Positions 1 to 7,682 of a DNA stretch of 42,483 nt are shown here, one piece after another. The stretch is from Micavibrio sp. (GTDB taxonomy: Bacteria > Pseudomonadota > Alphaproteobacteria > Micavibrionales > Micavibrionaceae), in the NCBI GenBank assembly GCA_019634145.1, contig JAHQVU010000002.1, positions 1 through 42,483 of the forward strand, in the 5' to 3' direction. Numbering within the stretch: position 1 is the stretch's first letter; each line of letters opens with the position of its first letter. The notes under the pieces are model-generated. The model was given only the letters and a program-made list of their open reading frames with translations, did not search any database and was not told where the DNA came from. Both the position numbers and the translations under genes were made by a program.

Positions 1-1256
1 AGCGCTTGAATGCCATTCGTACCCTCATAAATCGGCAGAATACGTGCATCTCGCAGGAATTGCGCCGCGCCTGTCTCCTCGATATAGCCCATACCCCCAT
101 GCACCTGAATACCGATAGAAGCCACCTCGACCGCCATATCGGTGCACCAGCTCTTCACCATGGGCGTCAAAATCTCCACGCTTGCCTTATCACCCTCATC
201 AAATGCAATCGCCGCCATCATGGTCAAAGCGCGCCCCGCATCAATTTGCGATTTCATGGAGAGTAGCATGCGCTTTACATCGGCGTGTTGATCGATAGAG
301 ACGCGCTCACCATTGGTAAAGCTCTTACCCTGCACACGATCTGCCGCATAAGCCGCGGCGTGCTGATAGGCCGCTTCTGCAATGGCCACACCTTGCAGCC
401 CCACGGAAAGCCTAGCATTGTTCATCATAGTGAACATATATTTCAAGCCCTGATGCGCCTCGCCCACCAAAAAGCCCTTGGCTTGAGCAAATTCCATCGT
501 GCAGGTCGGCGAGCCATGAATGCCAAGCTTATGCTCAAGACCAATGCAGCGTACACCGTTATGCGATCCGTCTTCTAAAAATTTCGGCACAATAAACAGT
601 GAAATGCCTTTCACATCATCGGGGGCATCTTCCATGCGCGCCAGCACCAAATGGATAATGTTATCCGTCATGTCATGTTCGCCATAGGTAATATAAATCT
701 TTTGCCCTGAAATAGTATAGGCATCACCGTCCTGCACAGCCTTGGTGCGCACCAGTCCAAGATCCGATCCCGCTTGCGGCTCGGTTAGATTCATCGTTCC
801 TGTCCATTCACCGCTAATGAGTTTGGGCAAATAGAATTCTTTTTGCTCATCACTGCCATGATGGTTAATAGCCTCGACCGCGCCTTGGTTGAGCAACGGG
901 CAGAGACCGAAAGCCATATTGGAGCCTTGCCACATCTCCTGCACAGGAAAAGCGATCGAATATGGCAATCCTTGCCCACCATATTCGGGATCGAACGGCA
1001 AAGCATTCCAACCGCCATCGCAATATTGCTCGTAAGCCTCCTTAAACCCGGGGCTGGTTATAACCTTATCGCCATCCAGCTTCGCGCCATGTTTATCGCC
1101 CTGCTCGTTTAAAGGGGCGAGAACATCACTTGCCAGCTTTGCCGCCTCATCCAACACAACCTCGCAGGTTTCGCGGTCTAAATCGGGGTTATCGATCTTG
1201 AAAACATCGTGGAGCAAGAATTGCATATCATCGATTGGCGGACGGTAAGTGCTCAT
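1..1256 (-). CDS. Acyl-CoA dehydrogenase, 3' end cut by window
   Basis: Flavin-dependent dehydrogenase that introduces the alpha-beta double bond in an acyl-CoA during fatty-acid or related acyl degradation. The reading frame runs from ATG at 1256 (MSTYRPPIDDMQFLLHDVF) off the left edge, giving about 418 residues. Visible family marks are the NLTEPQAGSDLG stretch of the flavin-binding middle domain, the GSHNGVRC and GIHGSPTC segments, and YEGTNGIQA at the edge, whose Glu is the expected catalytic base. The N-terminal opening and the position of YEGT beyond residue 400 match the long (about 600 residue) subgroup that includes DmdC-like 3-methylmercaptopropionyl-CoA dehydrogenases, so an extra C-terminal domain should lie outside the window. 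Substrate cannot be told from the sequence. It is divergent from the transglycosylase gene. Confidence 0.93.
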   Translation of the reverse strand, partial: MSTYRPPIDDMQFLLHDVFKIDNPDLDRETCEVVLDEAAKLASDVLAPLNEQGDKHGAKLDGDKVITSPGFKEAYEQYCDGGWNALPFDPEYGGQGLPYSIAFPVQEMWQGSNMAFGLCPLLNQGAVEAINHHGSDEQKEFYLPKLISGEWTGTMNLTEPQAGSDLGLVRTKAVQDGDAYTISGQKIYITYGEHDMTDNIIHLVLARMEDAPDDVKGISLFIVPKFLEDGSHNGVRCIGLEHKLGIHGSPTCTMEFAQAKGFLVGEAHQGLKYMFTMMNNARLSVGLQGVAIAEAAYQHAAAYAADRVQGKSFTNGERVSIDQHADVKRMLLSMKSQIDAGRALTMMAAIAFDEGDKASVEILTPMVKSWCTDMAVEVASIGIQVHGGMGYIEETGAAQFLRDARILPIYEGTNGIQA

Positions 1257-1277
1257 TTATTCCCCTTATACTTAATT

Positions 1278-1294
1278 TTGGCACGCGCTTTGCA
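1278..1294 (+). promoter_or_regulatory. Sigma-54 (RpoN) -24/-12 promoter
   Basis: TTGGCACG-N4-TTGCA, with GG at 1280-1281 and GC at 1292-1293 separated by exactly 10 bases. This equals the sigma-54 consensus TGGCACG-N4-TTGCW at every conserved position. It points at the transglycosylase gene starting at 1350, with a predicted transcript start near 1305. No enhancer site was identified. Confidence 0.75.
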
Positions 1295-1349
1295 ACGTCG
1301 TAATTGAATATTTATTATAACCATTTTTTAGAGATAAAACATTAACCCG

Positions 1350-2264
1350 ATGAATAATATTGCAAAATCACTGGCGAATAATGCATTGGCGGCTATGACC
1401 GCTAAAGCGCCCACTGGTGTTGTTAGCGCTATCAAACAGGCATCTGCGCGCACCGGGGTCAATTTTGCCTATATGGTCCAACAAGCTGCGGCCGAAAGCA
1501 GCTTTAATCCAACAGCCAAAGCCAAAACCTCCAGCGCGAGCGGGCTTTACCAGTTTATTGAGAGCACATGGCTGGATATGGTTAAGCGTCACGGCGATAA
1601 ATATGGCGTAGATACCAGCGGAATGTCCCGCAAAGACATCCTGCATTTGCGTAATGATGCCTCTCTGTCAGCTGGAATGGCGGCAGAATTTGCCAATGAG
1701 AATAAAACATCCCTCAATAACAACTGGGCGAAAGGCGAGAAGGATATCGGAGCGACCGAACTTTATCTTGCTCATTTCCTCGGCGCGGGCGGTGCATCCT
1801 CATTCCTGAATGCGCGGGATCGTAACCCACTAACGCCTGCGGCGGATATAATGCCCAGGGCCGCAAATGCGAATCGCAATGTCTTTTACGAGAAAGGCAC
1901 AGGCCGCGCAAAATCCCTTCAAGAAGTGTACGCCTTCTTTGATAAAAAATTCGAGATCGCCAATAATGCCGATATTAAGGTGGCGATGAACGAAATGGAT
2001 ATGCCGAGCAGCAATGAGTATAAAAACCTCGCCTCTGCCGAGATGATTGTCGCTATGCAGGACGCAGCGAATGCGCCCCGCGAGACCAGCGATTATCTCA
2101 ACTCGCTGGTTTATATGCGCGAATCTCAAAATGCGAGCCCCGATCATAACAGCATTTTCACAAAATCATATGCTCCCGCGCCCTATCGCGCTTTGGTCGG
2201 CAACCCGATTGATGTGATGATGCTGGCGCAAGTTAATCCGTTCAATTCCAAAATCGCTAAATAA
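1350..2264 (+). CDS. Lytic transglycosylase (SLT-fold) protein, cysteine-free
   Basis: Predicted peptidoglycan lytic transglycosylase of 304 residues, cleaving the MurNAc-GlcNAc bond. The SLT-type core lies at about residues 24-140: AAAESSFNP supplies the catalytic Glu49, and SASGLYQF matches the GLMQ-type motif next to it. The remaining half (about 160-304) is not recognised. There is no signal peptide or membrane segment, and the protein contains no cysteine, so export by a non-Sec route (flagellar or other secretion apparatus) is possible but unproven. The Shine-Dalgarno before ATG 1350 is weak. The sigma-54 promoter upstream suggests regulated expression, for example with flagellar or cell-surface functions as sigma-54 often serves in alphaproteobacteria. 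No flagellar genes are in the window. Confidence 0.85.
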   Translation: MNNIAKSLANNALAAMTAKAPTGVVSAIKQASARTGVNFAYMVQQAAAESSFNPTAKAKTSSASGLYQFIESTWLDMVKRHGDKYGVDTSGMSRKDILHLRNDASLSAGMAAEFANENKTSLNNNWAKGEKDIGATELYLAHFLGAGGASSFLNARDRNPLTPAADIMPRAANANRNVFYEKGTGRAKSLQEVYAFFDKKFEIANNADIKVAMNEMDMPSSNEYKNLASAEMIVAMQDAANAPRETSDYLNSLVYMRESQNASPDHNSIFTKSYAPAPYRALVGNPIDVMMLAQVNPFNSKIAK

Positions 2265-2303
2265 CTCTTGCACTTGGTTTCGCATCATGATTTTTAGAAA
2301 TCC

Positions 2304-3014
2304 ATGAAGCAGGAAATTTATGTTCTCGATAAGCGGCTGAAACTCGCCCAGCCCGAAAACGGCTTTCGCACATCCATCGATGCTGTGCTGTTAGCCGCTG
2401 CCTGTAAAATAAAAACGAAACAAAGCGTATTAGATTTAGGGTGTGGGATAGGCAGCGCTATATTAAGCCTTTTGCGCCGCATTCCAGATATCGACGCAAT
2501 GGGTATCGATATTCAAGATGACCAGATTATGATCGCCACTGACAACGCAAATCAAAACGATTTGGTCTGTAATTTTTTAGCAGCTGATATCCGTGAATTC
2601 GATCACGCACCCTTTGATCATATCATCTGCAACCCACCATACAATGATGCTGGCGCGCACGTAAAGTCACCATCAAAATCCAAAGCGCTGGCGATGGGAC
2701 ACATCGAAACCAGCCTTCAAGATTGGCTCGATGCCGGATGTCGCCTCCTTCAACATGGCGGTACATTCGCCATGATCCACAAAGCCGGCGAAGTGGACGA
2801 TATTATCAAAGGTCTCAAGAACCGCTTTGGCAGCGTGGAGATTATCCCGCTTTACTCTAAGGCGGGACAATCTGCAAACCGCGTAATTATCCGCGCAATC
2901 CGCAATTCGAAGTCCCCCGCATCTATCCATGCGGGGCTAGTCCTGCACAAAGATGACGGCAGCTATACGGATGAGACCGAAAATATCTTGCGACATATGC
3001 AAGCGATAGAGTAG
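2304..3014 (+). CDS. tRNA1(Val) A37 N6-methyltransferase-like protein (TrmN6/YfiC family)
   Basis: SAM-dependent methyltransferase of 236 residues. Motif I DLGCGIG is at residues 44-50, an acidic ribose-binding segment (GIDIQ) at 67-71, and the N6-adenine signature NPPY at 110-113 after DHIIC. The N-terminal FRTSIDAVLLAAA is typical of the YfiC/TrmN6 group, which methylates A37 of tRNA1(Val) in Escherichia coli. Length fits the family. It sits 39 bases after the transglycosylase and 10 bases before the S49 peptidase gene, so the three may be co-transcribed. The exact RNA or other substrate in this organism is inferred from family only. Confidence 0.85.
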   Translation: MKQEIYVLDKRLKLAQPENGFRTSIDAVLLAAACKIKTKQSVLDLGCGIGSAILSLLRRIPDIDAMGIDIQDDQIMIATDNANQNDLVCNFLAADIREFDHAPFDHIICNPPYNDAGAHVKSPSKSKALAMGHIETSLQDWLDAGCRLLQHGGTFAMIHKAGEVDDIIKGLKNRFGSVEIIPLYSKAGQSANRVIIRAIRNSKSPASIHAGLVLHKDDGSYTDETENILRHMQAIE

Positions 3015-3024
3015 AATCCCCACC

Positions 3025-3894
3025 ATGTCAGTTAAAAAAGCACTTAAAAAAATGGGCCTAGCATTGGGCGAAGCCCCCGTCATTGGCGGCATCTTCAAAC
3101 CCAAACCGACTGTAGCTGTCGTTCGTTTAGCAGGCGTGATCGCGGATGCGAACATGAAGCGCGGCGGGATATCGCATGCGCGCTTCGAGCAGGCTTTACA
3201 GGATGCTTTCGAGGTACACGACCTTAAAGCACTGGCACTTATTATTAATTCGCCTGGCGGCTCTCCTGCTCAAAGCCAAATGATCGGCGATCATATTCGC
3301 CGCCTTGCCGAGGATAAAGAGATTCCAGTGTACGCCTTTGTCGAGGATGTCGCGGCCAGCGGCGGCTATTGGCTGGCTTGTGCGGCGGATGAAATTTATA
3401 CGCAAAGCACCTCGATTGTGGGGTCAATCGGTGTGATTTCGGCTTCATTTGGGTTTCAGGATTTAATTAATAAATACGGGGTAGAGCGCCGCATCCACAC
3501 CTCCGGCAAGGATAAAAGCTTCCTTGATCCCTTCCGCCCCGAGAGCGAAGAGGATGTTGAGCGGCTTAAATCCATTCAATCCGATATGCATGAGATTTTC
3601 ATCGATTGGGTGAAAGAGCGCCGGTCAGGCAAGCTTAAAGGCGAAGATAGCGAATTGTTCGAAGGCGCGTTCTGGACGGGCGAGAGCGCTCTTGGGCTTG
3701 GGCTTGTTGATGACTTTGGCGAGATGCGAAGTCATTGCAAAGATAAGTTCGGCGAGAAGATCAAGTTCAAGGAATTCACGCCTGATAAAGGGTTTGTAGC
3801 CTCCATCCTCCGCCCTGATGCCAAGCTTGGCCTTAGCCAAGAAGCAATGGAAACACTCGAAACAAAATCCGTTTGGGCGCGTTACGGGCTTTAA
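3025..3894 (+). CDS. S49 family serine peptidase (SppA/SohB-like)
   Basis: Ser/Lys-dyad peptidase of the signal peptide peptidase A family, 289 residues. The core runs from VAVVRLAGVI (31-40). NSPGGS at 75-80 forms the oxyanion region, ASGGYWLA (111-118) carries nucleophile Ser112, and SGKDKSFLDPF (160-170) supplies the general base, Lys164 by alignment to the GxxKxxLDPF pattern. The short N-terminus is basic and amphipathic with no clear transmembrane helix, unlike E. coli SppA, so the enzyme may be peripheral or cytoplasmic. Family members degrade leftover signal peptides or membrane-associated peptides. The gene starts 10 bases after the methyltransferase gene and its stop nearly touches the remnant gene on the other strand. 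Confidence 0.9.
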   Translation: MSVKKALKKMGLALGEAPVIGGIFKPKPTVAVVRLAGVIADANMKRGGISHARFEQALQDAFEVHDLKALALIINSPGGSPAQSQMIGDHIRRLAEDKEIPVYAFVEDVAASGGYWLACAADEIYTQSTSIVGSIGVISASFGFQDLINKYGVERRIHTSGKDKSFLDPFRPESEEDVERLKSIQSDMHEIFIDWVKERRSGKLKGEDSELFEGAFWTGESALGLGLVDDFGEMRSHCKDKFGEKIKFKEFTPDKGFVASILRPDAKLGLSQEAMETLETKSVWARYGL

Positions 3895-3900
3895 CTCATA

Positions 3901-4046
3901 TTACAGCACCGCTTCATAATGCTCGACTGTCGGAAACGGATCATAGAAATGGTGGAGGAGAGAATGCCTTGTGCCTTATTAAACGCGGCTTCGAACTCAC
4001 GTTCGCGCCCCTCAATCACGCCTAACGTGGCGACCTCAAGGATCAT
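3901..4046 (-). pseudogene. Internally deleted ABM-fold (antibiotic biosynthesis monooxygenase-like) gene
   Basis: Two pieces of a small ABM-type protein are present in different frames. From ATG 4046 the first frame reads MILEVATLGVIEGREREFEA followed by AFNKAQGILSS, the family's usual N-terminus. From about 3960 down to the TAA at 3901-3903 another frame reads LLHHFYDPFPTVEHYEAVL, the family's usual C-terminus. The middle of the domain, roughly 50 residues, is missing and the junction is out of frame. The first frame reads on to a stop at 3891-3893, giving a 51-residue product that lacks the barrel. The ATG overlaps the glycyl-tRNA synthetase stop (ATGA at 4043-4046), so the gene was once translationally coupled to it. 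Confidence 0.8.
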
Positions 4047-5533
4047 CCCTTAATCTTCTCACGCAGGAAGTCTTTTACTTTATCAAGGTGGATGCGCTCT
4101 TGGCTCATCGTATTGCGCTCACGCACGGTGACTGTGCCATCGGCCAGCGTATCGTTGTCGATCGTAAAACAGTACGGTGTACCGATCTCATCTTGGCGGG
4201 CATAGCGCTTGCCGATATTTTGTTTAATATCCAGATCGACAACAAATTCATCACGCAAATCCATGTAAAGCTTTTGCGCGGTTGGCACATGATCTTCTTT
4301 AGCCGTGAGTGGCAGGATCGCCGCTTTTTTCGGCGCCATGGACGGATGGAAGTTCATATACACGCCTGACGGACGGTTTTCATCGACCGTATAGGCTTCA
4401 CAGAGCAGCGCCAGAACCCCGCGCGTTAAGCCAGTTGATGGCTCAATTACGTGCGGGACAAAGCGCCTGTTATTGGGCTGGTCGAAATAATCGAGCTTTT
4501 GCCCTGAAAATTCTGCGTGCTGGGTCAGGTCAAAACACCCGCGATGGGCGATGCCTTCCAGCTCATCAAAGTCAGGCGCAGCAAATGGGAATTGGTATTC
4601 CACGTCGATCGTGCGGGATGAATAATGCGCCAGATCATCTTTTGGCACATCCAGGAAGTGCAAAGACGATTTTGGCAAACCCAGCGAGAGCCAGAAGTTC
4701 GTGCGCTGCTCAACCCAAAAATCGAACCACATCGGCACATCTTCTTCCTCACAGAACCATTCCAGCTCCATTTGCTCAAACTCACGCGATCTAAAGACGA
4801 AATTGCGTGGCGTCACTTCATTGCGGAAGGCTTTACCGACCTGCGCAATCCCGAACGGCACTTTCACGCGGCTGCTATCAACCACATTCTTGAAATTCAG
4901 GAAAATCCCGGCGCAGGTTTCAGGGCGAAGATAGGCTTTATTTTCGTCACCCGCTGCTGCGCCAACATAGGTATGAAACATCATGTTGAACTGGCGCGGC
5001 TCGGTCAGCGTGCCTGCCTCTTTAACATCAGGGCCGATGATATTGGCAAATTTCGCGACATCCACCTGATCAAGCTTGGCCGTTTCAAAATCGGCTGGCG
5101 TTTTTTTAGTCAGCTTTTTGAGGCGCTTTTCAATCTCGTCGTCTTCTGCGTCCTTATCGAACGATACGGCCACGCCTTCGCCATCTTTAGGCAAATAAAC
5201 GACTACGTGATCCGCACGATAGCGTTTCTTAGATTCTTTACAATCGACCATCGGGTCATTAAACCCGCCAATATGGCCGGATGCTTCCCAACACCGCGGG
5301 TTTTGGATAATCGAGCTATCAACGCCGACAATCTCAATCGGTGCACCGTCAGGGCCGATCGGGGGCGTGATGACCATGTCTTTCCACCAGCGATCACGCA
5401 AATTGTTTTTAAGCTCGGTTCCCAGCGGGCCATAATCCCAAAAGCCATTAAGACCGCCATATATATCGGAGGCGGGGAAGATAAAACCTCTGCGTTTACA
5501 AAGGGCTACGATGTCTTTCATGTCTTTGGTCAT
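4043..5533 (-). CDS. glyS: Glycyl-tRNA synthetase, single-chain alpha2 type
   Basis: Class II aminoacyl-tRNA synthetase that charges tRNA(Gly). The opening MTKDMKDIVALCKRRGFIFP, then YGGLNGFWDYGPLG, the motif 2 region FRNEVTPRNFVFRSREFEQME, and the anticodon-binding end (AAILPLTAKEDHVPTAQ onward) are those of the homodimeric glycyl-tRNA synthetase of eukaryotes, archaea and some bacteria. An in-frame ATG lies 24 bases upstream at 5557, but AAAGGA sits just before ATG 5533, so I prefer 5533 (496 residues). Most alphaproteobacteria use the unrelated GlyQ/GlyS alpha2beta2 enzyme, so the type is notable. No T-box motif is seen in the leader. The 3' end overlaps the ABM remnant by four bases. Confidence 0.92.
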   Translation of the reverse strand: MTKDMKDIVALCKRRGFIFPASDIYGGLNGFWDYGPLGTELKNNLRDRWWKDMVITPPIGPDGAPIEIVGVDSSIIQNPRCWEASGHIGGFNDPMVDCKESKKRYRADHVVVYLPKDGEGVAVSFDKDAEDDEIEKRLKKLTKKTPADFETAKLDQVDVAKFANIIGPDVKEAGTLTEPRQFNMMFHTYVGAAAGDENKAYLRPETCAGIFLNFKNVVDSSRVKVPFGIAQVGKAFRNEVTPRNFVFRSREFEQMELEWFCEEEDVPMWFDFWVEQRTNFWLSLGLPKSSLHFLDVPKDDLAHYSSRTIDVEYQFPFAAPDFDELEGIAHRGCFDLTQHAEFSGQKLDYFDQPNNRRFVPHVIEPSTGLTRGVLALLCEAYTVDENRPSGVYMNFHPSMAPKKAAILPLTAKEDHVPTAQKLYMDLRDEFVVDLDIKQNIGKRYARQDEIGTPYCFTIDNDTLADGTVTVRERNTMSQERIHLDKVKDFLREKIKG

Positions 5534-5557
5534 TTTAAATCCTTTATATGCGTTCAA

Positions 5558-5862
5558 ACGCCCTAAACAAATGTGTGCATTTGTTCGCTAATTTATTAAA
5601 AGCAAACAAATCTTCGATTTGCTTTGCTGCAGGCTTCACGAAACGATTCGCGGATCGCAGTCGCGATCTCTTATGCATAGAGCGAGAGATACCATGCCCC
5701 TAAATGCAGCGATTATCAAGGGGTATATGTCTCATTTATCCGTCAATTGTCACCTCGCCAAAGCCATTCAATCCGAGATTAGGTATGAGGGAGGGAGTAG
5801 GCCAAAAGTGGCCCTAACCGACCGAATAACGCTATATCGGGTTGAATGGAGAAGGCGGAAAT
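5558..5862. other. Gene-free spacer between glyS and the 77-residue gene
   Basis: No convincing gene. The stretch contains several short inverted repeats: CAAATC-TTC-GATTTG near 5609-5623, GATCGC-N4-GCGATC near 5654-5669, and a GGCC-N6-GGCC element near 5802-5815. It serves as leader for glyS on the minus strand and upstream region for the small gene on the plus strand. I found no T-box consensus (TGGNACCGCG) and no tRNA-like cloverleaf. Confidence 0.5.
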
Positions 5863-5891
5863 TTGCAAATTTAAAACGTTTCCTGTATCAT
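5863..5891 (+). promoter_or_regulatory. Sigma-70-type promoter for the 77-residue gene
   Basis: TTGCAA (5863-5868), 17-base spacer, TATCAT (5886-5891). A predicted start near 5898 leaves a short leader containing the strong AAAGGAGGT ribosome-binding site just before ATG 5921. Confidence 0.6.
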
Positions 5892-5920
5892 GCGCTTAAC
5901 TTCTATGAAAGGAGGTCACT

Positions 5921-6154
5921 ATGTCTACAACCAATACGTCATCCATAGCGGGTGTAAGCGGGGATGTACCTGGTGCAAAAATCAATTTTGGTAAGAATGA
6001 GCTTAAACGTGCAGCGCAGCGCGGTGAATTTTATAAAGGCGCCTTTGAATTAGAAACCGAAAGGCGTTTGAAAAATAGCATGATGTGGTATCTCACCAAT
6101 TCCGCTAATGACGCTGATTATCATGCCAAGCCAGAGCTTAACGACGTCGCATAA
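5921..6154 (+). CDS. Small hypothetical protein, 77 residues
   Basis: I do not recognise the family. The start is well supported by AAAGGAGGT six bases upstream, one of the best ribosome-binding sites in the window. The product begins with a Ser/Thr-rich, probably disordered stretch, followed by a charged segment (FGKNELKRAAQRGEFYKGAF) and a helix-like region with MMWYLTN near residue 55. There is no signal peptide, no membrane helix and no cysteine. The gene stands alone between a clear promoter and a clear Rho-independent terminator, so it is a monocistronic, probably strongly expressed unit. A regulatory or nucleoid/stress-type small protein is possible, but nothing in the sequence proves a role. 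Confidence 0.75.
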   Translation: MSTTNTSSIAGVSGDVPGAKINFGKNELKRAAQRGEFYKGAFELETERRLKNSMMWYLTNSANDADYHAKPELNDVA

Positions 6155-6175
6155 GCTTTTTATAAATTGAATGCC

Positions 6176-6212
6176 AAAGGCGCTTCCGTTCGGGGCGCCT
6201 TTTTGTTTTTTT
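6176..6212 (+). terminator. Rho-independent terminator of the 77-residue gene
   Basis: AAAGGCGC (6176-6183) pairs with GCGCCTTT (6195-6202), followed by a T-rich tract to 6212. It lies 22 bases after the stop codon and separates the gene from convergent degP. The minus strand shows no T tract, so it acts mainly on plus transcripts. Confidence 0.85.
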
Positions 6213-6217
6213 AGGGT

Positions 6218-7630
6218 TTATCTCAATACAATTTGCTGAATCCGTCCGCCGGAATTGATTTTAAGAACCAGCGCTTGCGTCTGTCTAGCCAAAGCTTTTT
6301 CGACATCAGACGGCCCCTTGATCTCCACCCCGTTAATTTCCATCAAGATATCGCCTGCCTCAACAATGCGCCCTGCATATGAATTTTGCGGCACGTCCAT
6401 CACAACCACACCGTCCTCATCACCTTGCAGGCCCAGCTCAACTGCAACAGCGGGGTTGATGTTGGCAATGCTTACACCTTGCAAGATGTGTTTGCCCTTG
6501 AGGGTGATAGCTTCTCTTGACGGCTCATCAGGCGGAGCAATGGCTTTGACAGCTAAAATTTTCTCCTTGCCTGCCCGCACCACTTTTACATCCGCACTCC
6601 CGCCGATTGACACGGTCGCCATACGGAATTTCATCTCGGCAGCATCGCGGATATCGCGGCCATTGACCGACAAGATCACATCACCAACCTTTATTCCCGC
6701 CTCGGCCATCGGGCTTGCCGAATGCAGCGCCTTCACCAGTGCGCCACGCGGCGTTCCCAGCGCAAGGCTCTCGGCAATATCAGATGTCACATTTTGCGTA
6801 TCAACGCCCAGCCACGGCCTAATGATGCCTGAGCGGCCCGATTGCCCTGATTTGGCTGCGGCCAGAACGCTTGCTACCATTTCGGACGGGATCGCAAAGC
6901 CCAGCCCCATCGACCCACCATTGCGCGAATAAATCGCAGTGTTGATCCCGACTACGCCACCATCGAGCGCGACCAGCGCCCCGCCCGAATTACCAGGGTT
7001 AATCGCCGCATCGGTCTGAATGAAGAAATTGAAATCATTGATATCGAGGCTGGATCGCCCTTGCGCCGATATAATGCCGCTGGTTACCGTTTGCCCTACG
7101 CCGAACGGGTTACCGATCGCCAGCACCAAATCACCAACCTCCAATGCCTCGCTTGGCTTGAGATTGACGAATGGCAGCTTCACATCCGTTTTCACTTTTA
7201 GAAGCCCAAGATCAGAGGCATCATCACGGATCATAACTTCCGCCGGAAATTCGCGTCCATCCGACAGCGCGATCGTGATTTCCTCAGCCTCTCTAATCAC
7301 ATGCGCGTTTGTGACTACAATTCCACCCGCATCAATAATCACGCCAGAGCCCAGCGCACTTTCGATCTGCTTACGCATCCGTCCACCGAACTGGCCACGA
7401 CCGAAGAAAGGCGCGAAGAACGGATCATTTGCAAATGGATGCGCATATCCCGACACCGTGCGTTTGGTATAGACATTCACCACAGCGGGCAGCGTTTTCT
7501 TTACCACAGGCGAGAAAGAGAGCTGCACTTGCTCACGGCTTTGCGGCACGGCTATATCGCCTTGCGCCAATGCAGGTAGGGCCAGAGTTAAGCAAAGGAC
7601 TGGAAACAGAAAATAAAGTCTGATACTCAT
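6218..7630 (-). CDS. degP: DegP/HtrA family periplasmic serine endoprotease
   Basis: Trypsin-fold protease/chaperone of 470 residues that handles misfolded envelope proteins. A Sec signal peptide (residues 1-22, ending ALPALA before QGD) directs it to the periplasm. The catalytic triad is visible as TNAHV (His110), ASDLGLL (Asp140) and NPGNSGGAL (Ser215). Two PDZ domains follow: the first at about 275-365 with GVDTQNVTSDIAESLAL and the GIKVGDVILSVNG core, the second at about 385-465 with GRIVEAGDILMEINGV. Length and layout match DegP/DegQ/MucD. It is divergent from panB with 52 bases between the starts. No sigma-E-type site was identified. The symbol is generic because DegP and DegQ/MucD cannot be told apart here. 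Confidence 0.93.
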   Translation of the reverse strand: MSIRLYFLFPVLCLTLALPALAQGDIAVPQSREQVQLSFSPVVKKTLPAVVNVYTKRTVSGYAHPFANDPFFAPFFGRGQFGGRMRKQIESALGSGVIIDAGGIVVTNAHVIREAEEITIALSDGREFPAEVMIRDDASDLGLLKVKTDVKLPFVNLKPSEALEVGDLVLAIGNPFGVGQTVTSGIISAQGRSSLDINDFNFFIQTDAAINPGNSGGALVALDGGVVGINTAIYSRNGGSMGLGFAIPSEMVASVLAAAKSGQSGRSGIIRPWLGVDTQNVTSDIAESLALGTPRGALVKALHSASPMAEAGIKVGDVILSVNGRDIRDAAEMKFRMATVSIGGSADVKVVRAGKEKILAVKAIAPPDEPSREAITLKGKHILQGVSIANINPAVAVELGLQGDEDGVVVMDVPQNSYAGRIVEAGDILMEINGVEIKGPSDVEKALARQTQALVLKINSGGRIQQIVLR

Positions 7631-7682
7631 GTGAAAAAATTAATCCTGCGCCGTGCAAAGATCAAGAGGCTGAGCAGAAAAG

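Noticed and set aside
4625-5566. 313-codon open frame on the plus strand
   Set aside because: Lies wholly antisense to glycyl-tRNA synthetase; composition is Arg/Phe/Ile-rich shadow with no family features.
5558-5900. T-box or glycine riboswitch in the glyS leader
   Set aside because: No TGGNACCGCG core and no specifier-loop architecture seen on the minus strand; only unrelated short inverted repeats.
5619-5948. 109-codon open frame overlapping the 77-residue gene
   Set aside because: Non-ATG start, no Shine-Dalgarno, crosses the promoter of the small gene; coding character absent.
6255-6932. 225-codon open frame on the plus strand
   Set aside because: Antisense shadow of the degP gene, Ser/Thr/Pro-rich, no ribosome-binding site.
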